NCBI GenBank assembly: GCA_947311605.1
Contig: CAMZLC010000112.1
Span: 1-9,512, forward strand
DNA length: 9,512 bases
Source: an uncultured Sulfurovum sp.
GTDB lineage: Bacteria > Campylobacterota > Campylobacteria > Campylobacterales > Sulfurovaceae
Direction of reading: 5' to 3'
The translations under genes were made by a program, and so were the position numbers. Position 1 is the first letter of the stretch, and each line of letters starts with the position of its first letter. Positions 1-6,018 of the stretch are shown here, piece by piece. The notes below the pieces were generated by a model that searched no databases, was not told where the DNA came from, and saw only the letters and a program-made list of their open reading frames with translations.

Positions 1-1781
1 ACATCATACAGAATATCATCCATAGGATGTCGATACATTGGCATGGCCAATCTCTTTTCATCCAGCACATGACCGATAAATCCAATAGATCTACCTACAA
101 TAAAGAAAGCATTGAGCGTACCGCTGGAGATAAATTCATCGATCTCCTCCTCTGGATAGCCCAGTGCATGCCACATATCTACCATCAGGATTCCTATCGT
201 GCCATCCACGTTGAGGATCAGGTTCTCTTTTTTGCTGGTCGTGAGCGCCTCTACTGTCCTGGCATAGTCAAGCAGCGGTGTAGCAGGGAAATTCTCTGCT
301 GCAAAATCCATCAGACCCTTAACCCTGAGGTCTGGATTTTTCAGTGACTTGATACGGTGACCGATACCTGGAATGGGGATACCTTTTTTCTTCATGTATG
401 CCAAGAATTCTTTGGGTGTAAGCTTGTTATCGTTTGCATATTTGAAGTATTCAGCTGCACCGTCGATCGCACCGCCAAACCTTGGGCCAATTGTCAAGAG
501 ACCTGTGACCAGTGCTTCGACTACCGATTTTCCTGCTCTGGCAGTCACTTTTGCGTTGTGGGCTCCTGACACTGCAGGCCCATGATCTGCTACTGTTTTG
601 AGTACCGTCTCAATAAACTCCGTTGCCCATTTTGGATACTGTTTCTTAAACCATAGCAGAGAGATCACGTCGCCGATACCCTTTCCTGTGCTTGGCAGTG
701 CCACTGAAGAGATTGGGAAGCCCGCGTAGGTTGCTTCTTCGCCTCTATCATCAGAGATCGTACAGATAAACTGCTTAGATCTTCTGACTTTTGGTACGAT
801 ATCGATCTCTGGTTCAGGCACTGCTGGAAGATTGAGTGACTCGTATACCTCTCTAATCTTGGCAGGAAGATCATTGAAGGATTCTGGCACGTGCATACCA
901 GCGGCCGCCATTGCCTTATTTTTGGCTTCCGCTGTCTCCCTATCATCATTGGCCGAAGCGCCAGCATGACCAAACTGGACACCCGAATCATAATGTTTGG
1001 CTATCGTACCGATGCACCATGCAATAATTGGCTTGCTCAATTTTCCTGCCTTAATCGCCTCGATCACCTTATACTCTTCCGACCCCCCAACTTCACCCAA
1101 GAGAATCATGTACTTGACTTCAGGGTTCTTTTCTAGTCTAAGAAGATTATCAATGAAAACTGAGCCCACGAATCTATCCCCACCAATAGCAACACCTTCA
1201 GCAATACCGTCCGCATTGAGCGCAATAATATTACACACTTCATTGAAGAGCCCGCCAGATCTTGTCACCAATCCACAACTTCCTGCACGGTGTAGTTTGG
1301 AGCTGACAATATTTTCAATTGTTCCACCGACATTGGCAATCTTGAATGCACCAGGACTGATGCCTCCGACAGTGGCTGGCCCGATAACTGTCACATTTTT
1401 TTCTCTCGCATAGGCATTCATTTTGCGTGCCAATCTCTCGGGGATACCCTCCGCCGTGATCATCATCACGCGGAATCCTCCCATGTTCAAAGCCTCCATT
1501 GTCACATCATAAGCCGTTCTAAGTGAAGCGAAGTTTAGCAATATATCTGCTTGAGGTTGCGCCTCTTTTGCTTCAGCAGTACTTTTGTAAAGTGGAACCA
1601 TAATTTCATTGCCGCCCCAAAAGAACTTTTCAAATTTATTGTTGCTCGTAGGAGCAACAATCCCAGCAACCGAAGGGGTATCTCTCTGAATCGTATAATC
1701 ATAATCGAGCATTCTCTGAATCGCATTTTTGTTGTTGTTCCAAAAAATTGCCTGTGAGTCTCTTGTAAATAATTGTGCCAT
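1..1781 (-). CDS. aclA: ATP-citrate lyase alpha subunit AclA (3' end cut off)
   Basis: Large subunit of the two-subunit ATP-citrate lyase, which with AclB turns citrate, CoA and ATP into acetyl-CoA and oxaloacetate in the cytoplasmic reductive TCA cycle. Reading from the ATG at 1781 gives 593 open codons without a stop, so only about 10-15 residues are missing beyond position 1. Residues about 1-330 are succinyl-CoA-synthetase-alpha-like; the phosphorylated histidine is His272 in FGHAGASAN (codon 966-968). Residues about 340-593 are the citrate-synthase-like lyase domain, with His400 (ADHGP), His475 (GIGHR) and Asp526 (NVDG) at the places I recall as His900, His975 and Asp1026 in human ACLY. 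The visible end reads RHPMDDILYD, where human ACLY has RHPWDDISY. A GGAG Shine-Dalgarno next to the aclB stop, 6 nt before the ATG, and a 10-nt gap support translation from one aclBA mRNA. Codon use changes sharply between the two halves (see findings). Identity is near certain. Confidence 0.97.
   Translation of the reverse strand, partial: MAQLFTRDSQAIFWNNNKNAIQRMLDYDYTIQRDTPSVAGIVAPTSNNKFEKFFWGGNEIMVPLYKSTAEAKEAQPQADILLNFASLRTAYDVTMEALNMGGFRVMMITAEGIPERLARKMNAYAREKNVTVIGPATVGGISPGAFKIANVGGTIENIVSSKLHRAGSCGLVTRSGGLFNEVCNIIALNADGIAEGVAIGGDRFVGSVFIDNLLRLEKNPEVKYMILLGEVGGSEEYKVIEAIKAGKLSKPIIAWCIGTIAKHYDSGVQFGHAGASANDDRETAEAKNKAMAAAGMHVPESFNDLPAKIREVYESLNLPAVPEPEIDIVPKVRRSKQFICTISDDRGEEATYAGFPISSVALPSTGKGIGDVISLLWFKKQYPKWATEFIETVLKTVADHGPAVSGAHNAKVTARAGKSVVEALVTGLLTIGPRFGGAIDGAAEYFKYANDNKLTPKEFLAYMKKKGIPIPGIGHRIKSLKNPDLRVKGLMDFAAENFPATPLLDYARTVEALTTSKKENLILNVDGTIGILMVDMWHALGYPEEEIDEFISSGTLNAFFIVGRSIGFIGHVLDEKRLAMPMYRHPMDDILYD
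1638..1661 (-). repeat. Perfect 10-bp inverted repeat inside aclA
   Basis: The arms at 1638-1647 and 1652-1661 are exact reverse complements around a 4-nt loop (GTAG on the plus strand, CTAC in the mRNA). It lies in codons about 41-48 of aclA, encoding IVAPTSNN. No U-run follows on the mRNA side, so it does not look like a terminator. Its function, if any, is unknown. Confidence 0.75.
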
Positions 1782-1787
1782 TTTATT

Positions 1788-1791
1788 CTCC
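1788..1791 (-). promoter_or_regulatory. Ribosome binding site of aclA
   Basis: GGAG lies directly after the aclB TAG stop (1794-1792) and 6 nt before the aclA ATG. Its position means ribosomes finishing aclB arrive at the aclA initiation site, which would help keep the two subunits in balance. The site is seen directly; the coupling is inferred. Confidence 0.8.
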
Positions 1792-3129
1792 CTACTTCTC
1801 TAATGCCATTCTGATAATATCAGTCATATGTGTTTCCGGACCGTATACCTCGATGGGTATACCTAGTCTATCCGCAGCCTCTTTGATATCTTTGAGACCT
1901 TTTTCATAATTAGGTCCACCACGGCGCACATAGACACTTATCCCGATCTCTTTCATTTTGTCTGCATAGTTCTCAAAGGCCTGGATAATACCGGTGAAGG
2001 TCTTGGCTACATCAGTGAAGTTGGCAATCGCCCCACCGATGATCAGCACTTTTCCTCTGCCTTCTGGATCTTTTTCTCTGGTCATGAGATCAAGCAGTGT
2101 CTCTGCATAAAACTTTGTCTCACCTGTAGTAGGACCACCGCTGTACTCACCATAGTTGGCTAGATCTTCAATCCCTGCAAGGTCGGCGATCGTATCAGCA
2201 TACACTACCGAAGCACCACCACCGGCGACCATAGTCCAGATACGCGCTTCTGGCTTTAGGATAGTGAGCTTCAGTGATGCGCCTGTCTTGGCATCTGCCT
2301 CTTCTACCGCCAGAACCTCTGGGGACTTCTCCTCCATACCGAATCCTGTAGGGAACTCTATATCACCCCACTCTTCCACCATCATAAATCCTGCGGTATC
2401 ATCAAGCTTCGCCACCATATCAAGCAGTTCTATTTTGTGCCCCTGCATCACAAACGGATTGATCTCGAGATAGGCAAAATTAAGATCCCTGTATGCTTTG
2501 AAAAATCCGATGGCAAATTCAGCAAACGCTTCCTTGTCTTTGTCTGCTACATCCGCAGGAACATTTGCCTTGATTCTTTCGGCGATCTCCTCTTCTGTAT
2601 CCGTGATCTTGAAGACAACCTCCGTAACCTTGTCATCCCAACCCTCTTCAACTTCCATGCCACCCTCTGCTGACATATAGAGCATGTCGTCGTCACCTAC
2701 ACAGGTGGCTGAGATATAGTACTCCTCCTCCTGAGAGTGCGGTGTAAAGGGCTCTACAATAAAGTGTGTCAACATATCTGTTTTGGGTTCACCCACAGGT
2801 GTGTCGCCGTCAAAAGAGAAATAGACACTCTGTGGTGTACTCGACTTCTCGTCGATCCAGCTTACTGCTTTCTCCAAGGAGACATCACCGGGCTTGGCAT
2901 CTCTGAAAAGCACAAGGTCATTTTTGCCTCTTTTTCCAAACAGCATATCCGGCTTTGCCACCAATGCCTTCTCCTTTAGCCAGCTGCTCGATTTTGCAGC
3001 CTCCTCTAACTCTGATCCGTTCTGCACCAGAACCGTTTCATAAGCATAAGAAAAATTTGGAAAATACTTATCCCAATGCTTTGCCAGTATTGACTTTGCG
3101 TCATATTCTCTAATCGCCTTTTGAGCCAT
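1792..3129 (-). CDS. aclB: ATP-citrate lyase beta subunit AclB
   Basis: Small subunit (445 aa) of ATP-citrate lyase, equivalent to the N-terminal part of human ACLY. It carries the ATP-grasp and citrate-binding modules, while AclA supplies the phospho-histidine and the lyase domain. Visible motifs: AKPDMLFGKRGK (from about residue 58, nucleotide-binding loop), FIVEPFTPHSQEEEYY, LEINPF (Glu222, metal and nucleotide site), TMVAGGGASVVYADT (about 299-313), IANFTDV and RRGGPNY (citrate-binding region). These match human ACLY almost word for word. I chose the ATG at 3129, not the in-frame ATG at 3183, because AAGGAG sits 6 nt upstream of it, because homologues start with a similar M-x-x-K-A-I, and because the longer form would translate the apparent promoter. 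First gene of aclBA, with aclA 10 nt downstream. Isoleucine codons are mostly ATC, unlike the 5' half of aclA. Confidence 0.97.
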   Translation of the reverse strand: MAQKAIREYDAKSILAKHWDKYFPNFSYAYETVLVQNGSELEEAAKSSSWLKEKALVAKPDMLFGKRGKNDLVLFRDAKPGDVSLEKAVSWIDEKSSTPQSVYFSFDGDTPVGEPKTDMLTHFIVEPFTPHSQEEEYYISATCVGDDDMLYMSAEGGMEVEEGWDDKVTEVVFKITDTEEEIAERIKANVPADVADKDKEAFAEFAIGFFKAYRDLNFAYLEINPFVMQGHKIELLDMVAKLDDTAGFMMVEEWGDIEFPTGFGMEEKSPEVLAVEEADAKTGASLKLTILKPEARIWTMVAGGGASVVYADTIADLAGIEDLANYGEYSGGPTTGETKFYAETLLDLMTREKDPEGRGKVLIIGGAIANFTDVAKTFTGIIQAFENYADKMKEIGISVYVRRGGPNYEKGLKDIKEAADRLGIPIEVYGPETHMTDIIRMALEK

Positions 3130-3135
3130 TGAGTA

Positions 3136-3141
3136 CTCCTT
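3136..3141 (-). promoter_or_regulatory. Strong ribosome binding site of aclB
   Basis: AAGGAG, a full-strength Shine-Dalgarno, with 6 nt before the ATG at 3129. It decides the start: the in-frame upstream ATG at 3183 has no comparable site. Confidence 0.85.
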
Positions 3142-3160
3142 CGTTTTATAGGTAATTAGT

Positions 3161-3169
3161 ATGATAGCA
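3161..3169 (-). promoter_or_regulatory. Candidate extended -10 promoter of aclBA
   Basis: The minus strand reads TGC-TATCAT, an extended -10 hexamer one base from TATAAT, inside the 102-nt gap between the membrane-protein gene and aclB. No good -35 lies 16-18 nt upstream, but the upstream DNA is AT-rich with T-tracts, the pattern known for sigma-70 promoters in Campylobacterota. Transcription would start near 3154, giving a leader of about 25 nt with AAGGAG. No hairpin-plus-U-run separates it from the gene upstream, so read-through into aclBA is also possible. Confidence 0.45.
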
Positions 3170-3231
3170 TTTGCATAATTCAACTTGACTTGAGAGAAAA
3201 ATATTGTCTATTTATTTTGAATCTGTGTATT

Positions 3232-4323
3232 TTAGAAACATTTATTGAGTCCGTAATATCTCATTTGATAGAGAACTTTTTGTCTGGACTCCTGTACACA
3301 TTTTTTGCCACTCTTTTTTAGCCTGACTGCTCTATCGTATGGCGAATACACTGATGCAACAATAGGATAATTTTTTTCACCGAGAAGTCTATAGATTGGC
3401 TGATGCAACACCATAGCAAGGGAACTTGTGAGCAAAGAAATGGCAACTACCCAAAAAGATATCCTATGGCTTTTCCGGAAACGTTTCAGCCGCACCTTGA
3501 GACTCCCAAGATAGGTATGCACTGCCACGATAATGCCAAGCATCAGATAGGCACTAAAGTCAGTAATCCTGACTCTCTCCTGCAAGGAAAGAACCAAAGA
3601 GATGATCAGGGCACCAAAGGAGATATACCATAGCATATTTCTCTCTCCCCTCCATAGTGCCCCATAGAGTGCATAGAAAAAATAGATGAACAGCAGGGGG
3701 GAGAAAATCGTTGCATCGTTGCCAAGCATTTCAAATAGATAGTTGCCAGAAACGGGTTCAGGTACTCTAGCGCCTAGTGCAAAAAAGAATAGCACGGCAA
3801 TCGCCGCATTCAGAAATATCCATTTCTCTTTCTGAAAAAGACCATAAAGCATCAACAGCAGATAAAAGTACAGCGCACTCCAATGTGCTAAACCCAAGAA
3901 AAGCAGTGGAAACAAAGAAAGCAAACGTTGTTGATGTAAATAAAAGTATAAAAAAAGCAATACCAGAAAGGCAATGATCACAGCATCATTTGCCAATACT
4001 GTAGAGACAATTACTCCAGGCAACATTGCGTAAAAATAGAGCGCCAGCAGGCGCTCCTCTCTTTCGCTAAAAAAATGTGCTGTTACAACATAAAAAAGAG
4101 AGAGATTGAGGTATCCCAAGACTAGAAAAAAGAGCCTCAGCCCCAGTTCGCTTGAGATCACTGCATCTCCCCAATGTATCAAAAGTGTCGTAGGCGTGGT
4201 CTCTGCCTGAAAAAACAGATAGGCCTCACTGGGGCTGATGGGTGTCGTTGCTGCCACTACAGCAAGAATCATAGCATAGAGCAACCAAAGGATTATCTGT
4301 GCCCGGCGCTTCAGTGCAGACAT
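3232..4323 (-). CDS. Multi-pass membrane protein, GT-C glycosyltransferase-like, function unknown
   Basis: A 363-aa very hydrophobic protein with about 9-10 likely membrane segments and a basic, soluble tail of roughly 60 residues. After the first segment (about residues 10-27) comes TTPISPSEAYLFF, with an acidic residue (Glu33) in the first outer loop. This layout recalls the GT-C fold (ArnT/PMT-like enzymes), where an acidic residue in that loop takes part in sugar transfer from a polyprenyl-phosphate donor. The following pattern, a Pro-containing segment, then NDAV in a loop, then an aromatic-rich segment, also fits PMT-like proteins. No family signature is certain. Its start is 2 nt after the trpG/pabA stop with no clear Shine-Dalgarno, which suggests translational coupling. 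The role is not known; a lipid-linked sugar transferase acting at the cytoplasmic membrane is a guess from fold. Confidence 0.85.
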   Translation of the reverse strand: MSALKRRAQIILWLLYAMILAVVAATTPISPSEAYLFFQAETTPTTLLIHWGDAVISSELGLRLFFLVLGYLNLSLFYVVTAHFFSEREERLLALYFYAMLPGVIVSTVLANDAVIIAFLVLLFLYFYLHQQRLLSLFPLLFLGLAHWSALYFYLLLMLYGLFQKEKWIFLNAAIAVLFFFALGARVPEPVSGNYLFEMLGNDATIFSPLLFIYFFYALYGALWRGERNMLWYISFGALIISLVLSLQERVRITDFSAYLMLGIIVAVHTYLGSLKVRLKRFRKSHRISFWVVAISLLTSSLAMVLHQPIYRLLGEKNYPIVASVYSPYDRAVRLKKSGKKCVQESRQKVLYQMRYYGLNKCF

Positions 4324-4325
4324 CT

Positions 4326-4895
4326 CTAGAGCTTCAGAAAGTTATCCAGCATTTCGTGACCATATTCACTCATGATAGATTCTGGATGAAACTGGACACC
4401 ATATATCGGTTTTCCTCTGACCTGCAAAGACATGATCTCTTTATCGTCCTTACTGTACGAAGTGACCTCGATGCTTTCAGGAAGTGTATCTCTGTTAACC
4501 GTCAACGAGTGATACCTTGTTGCCCTAAATACTCTGGGAATACCTTGAAATATCGGTGTAACCGTATCCATCTCGACCTGCGATGTCTTGCCGTGCATCA
4601 TGTGTTTGGCCTGTATCACCTCTGCCCCAAATACCTGCGCGATACTTTGATGCCCCAAACAGATACCAAACATCGGGGTAGTCTCTGAAAATTCCCGAAT
4701 CACATCCAATGTGACACCTGCATCATCTGGTGTCGCTGGGCCAGGAGAGAGAATGATCTTTTCAGGATTCAATGTCTTGATCTCCTCTACTGTCATTTCG
4801 TCATTACGGATCACTGTTAAATCCGCACCCAACTCTCGGCAATACTGCACAATATTATAGGTAAAGCTATCGTAATTGTCTATCATTAATACCAT
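4326..4895 (-). CDS. trpG/pabA: Anthranilate/aminodeoxychorismate synthase glutaminase subunit (TrpG/PabA)
   Basis: Class I glutamine amidotransferase (189 aa, normal length). It releases ammonia from glutamine for a chorismate-using partner, TrpE for anthranilate (tryptophan) or PabB for aminodeoxychorismate (folate). The triad is complete: Cys79 in GICLGHQ, His170 and Glu172 in FHPES. IDNYDSFTYN at the start, SPGPATPDDAG at 50-60, MHGK at 100-103 and RYHSL at 127-131 are family hallmarks. The sequence cannot separate TrpG from PabA, and one subunit may serve both partners; no trpE, trpD or pabB is in the window, which weakly favours PabA or a shared subunit. The ATG is 1 nt after the mqnE TGA, with TGAGGG at 4905-4910 about 10 nt upstream, so it is very likely co-transcribed with mqnE. 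Confidence 0.95.
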   Translation of the reverse strand: MVLMIDNYDSFTYNIVQYCRELGADLTVIRNDEMTVEEIKTLNPEKIILSPGPATPDDAGVTLDVIREFSETTPMFGICLGHQSIAQVFGAEVIQAKHMMHGKTSQVEMDTVTPIFQGIPRVFRATRYHSLTVNRDTLPESIEVTSYSKDDKEIMSLQVRGKPIYGVQFHPESIMSEYGHEMLDNFLKL

Positions 4896-4896
4896 G

Positions 4897-5970
4897 TCAA
4901 TATACCCTCAATTCATTATATAAACTATCTCTTTCTATAGGAATAAAACCCGCATCTTGGATCAGTGCTACAAAATTTTCCAGATCCAGTCCCTTGGCGC
5001 TGGCAGCACCAGCAGCGGACTGAATCGACTCTTTTTCGATTGTTCCATCCAGGTCGTCACAGCCAAACTCCTGGGCAATCAGGGCTAGCCCAATAGAGGC
5101 AGAAGCCCAATAGGCCTTGATATGGGGTATATTGTCGAGCACTATTCGGCTTATGGCATAGGTTTTGAGTATCTCTTGCCCTGTTGGGAAATCTTTGACT
5201 TTTAGGAAGTTATTCTCTTTTTGATAAACCAGAGGAACAAAGGCATTGAAGCCGCCGGTCTCATCCTGCAAATCTCTAAGTCTTAGCATATGATCTATCC
5301 GATGCGCCCTGCTCTCTATGTGACCAAAAAGCATTGTAGCATTGGACTCTCTGCCCCGCTCATGCCATTTGCGGTGGATCTCCAGCCATTGAGCGGAGGT
5401 GACCTTGCCTTTACAGAGATATTCCCGCACCGCCTCGTCAAAGATCTCGGCACCGCCTCCAGGCATACTGTCCACGCCACTTTCTATCATCTGATCCAGC
5501 ACCTCGTCATAGCTCAAACCATACTGACGATGAAGGAAATCCACCTCTGCTGCTGTCATCGCTTTGATATGAATATCCGGTAGAGCCTCTCTGACCTTTT
5601 GAAATGCACCCATATACCACCCTGCCCCATCATGGGGGTTGTGTGCCGATACTATATGCACCTCCTTGGCTCCTTTGTCCCAGGCATGCTGTGCGGTCTC
5701 TACAATCTTCTCATGGCTCATGGTGTACTGATTGGGATTTTTTCTGCTGGCTGAGTAGGCACAGAACTTGCATACATCTGCGCAGACATTGGTAGGATTG
5801 ATGTGACGATTGATATTGAAGTAGCTCTTTTTGCCATACTTCTCCTGGCGTATCTCATCCGCGAGTTCACCTAATGCATAGAGATCAAGTGCATAGAGCG
5901 CTTCACCTTCCGACTGCGTCAGGCGTTCTCTGTTGCGTACTTTTTGTATCAGATCCATAGTGATATCCAT
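4897..5970 (-). CDS. mqnE: Aminofutalosine synthase MqnE (radical SAM)
   Basis: Radical SAM enzyme of the futalosine pathway to menaquinone. It joins the MqnA product (3-enolpyruvyl-benzoate, made from chorismate) to the adenosyl group of SAM, giving aminofutalosine. At 357 aa it has normal length. The [4Fe-4S] ligands are Cys63, Cys67 and Cys70 in NVCADVCKFCAYS, followed by HIVSAHNPHDG, PGGGAEIFDEAVR, ATMLFGHIE and LRDLQDETGGFNAFVPL, which mark MqnE rather than the related cyclase MqnC. First gene of the minus-strand run, 1 nt from trpG/pabA. The start is uncertain: the ATG at 5970 has no Shine-Dalgarno and would lie only about 7 nt from the predicted transcript start, while the in-frame ATG at 5958 has a weak GGAT 6 nt before it. 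The difference is four residues. Confidence 0.95.
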   Translation of the reverse strand: MDITMDLIQKVRNRERLTQSEGEALYALDLYALGELADEIRQEKYGKKSYFNINRHINPTNVCADVCKFCAYSASRKNPNQYTMSHEKIVETAQHAWDKGAKEVHIVSAHNPHDGAGWYMGAFQKVREALPDIHIKAMTAAEVDFLHRQYGLSYDEVLDQMIESGVDSMPGGGAEIFDEAVREYLCKGKVTSAQWLEIHRKWHERGRESNATMLFGHIESRAHRIDHMLRLRDLQDETGGFNAFVPLVYQKENNFLKVKDFPTGQEILKTYAISRIVLDNIPHIKAYWASASIGLALIAQEFGCDDLDGTIEKESIQSAAGAASAKGLDLENFVALIQDAGFIPIERDSLYNELRVY

Positions 5971-5983
5971 AGTTGTTTTTGGG

Positions 5984-5989
5984 TATTAT
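5984..5989 (+). promoter_or_regulatory. Candidate -10 element of glnD-glmS, overlapping the mqnE promoter
   Basis: The plus strand reads TATTAT, one mismatch from TATAAT, offset by one base from the opposite-strand TATAAT. It has no clear -35 or TG extension. A start near 5996 would give a leader of about 23 nt containing AGGGG. It is weaker than the opposite promoter, but the 48-nt gap leaves little other room for one outside mqnE. Confidence 0.4.
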
Positions 5990-5993
5990 AGCA
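5985..5993 (-). promoter_or_regulatory. Extended -10 promoter of mqnE
   Basis: The minus strand reads TGC-TATAAT, a perfect consensus extended -10. Transcription would start near 5978, leaving only about 7 nt before the ATG at 5970 or about 20 nt before the ATG at 5958. This would drive mqnE-trpG/pabA and probably the membrane-protein gene. The motif is seen; the start point is inferred from usual spacing. Confidence 0.65.
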
Positions 5994-6003
5994 CTAAAAG
6001 ATT

Positions 6004-6008
6004 AGGGG
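6004..6008 (+). promoter_or_regulatory. Ribosome binding site of glnD
   Basis: AGGGG with 10 nt before the ATG at 6019. The spacing is rather long, but it is the only Shine-Dalgarno-like sequence in the gap and supports this start. Confidence 0.55.
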
Positions 6009-6018
6009 CTCTTCATAC

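Noticed and set aside
1..29. The RHPMDDI end of AclA as a sign of decay (human ACLY has Trp in place of Met)
   Set aside because: A single substitution in an otherwise intact frame with all catalytic residues; no frameshift or stop is present in the 593 codons visible.
997..1413. 138-codon plus-strand open frame opposite aclA, and similar ones at 27-347 and 1551-1757
   Set aside because: They lie antisense to a clearly conserved aclA frame, have no ribosome binding site or recognisable domain, and look like complement-strand shadows.
1683..1723. 11-bp direct repeat TCTCTGAATCG at 1683-1693 and 1713-1723, 30 nt apart
   Set aside because: It encodes two T/A-I-Q-R stretches in the aclA N-terminus, in frame, and aligns with continuous ACLY sequence; it is best explained as chance codon similarity.
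3130..3183. An 18-codon N-terminal extension of AclB starting at the ATG at 3183
   Set aside because: It would translate the extended -10 region, has no Shine-Dalgarno, and its residues do not resemble AclB N-termini; the ATG at 3129 has AAGGAG at ideal spacing.
4299..4688. 129-codon plus-strand open frame opposite trpG/pabA
   Set aside because: Antisense to a complete amidotransferase with all catalytic residues; its product is low-complexity and unlike any family I know.
4897..5970. Reading the radical SAM gene as mqnC (dehypoxanthine futalosine cyclase)
   Set aside because: The motifs HNPHDG, GGGAEIFDEAVR and ATMLFGHIE with LRDLQDETGGF are those of MqnE.
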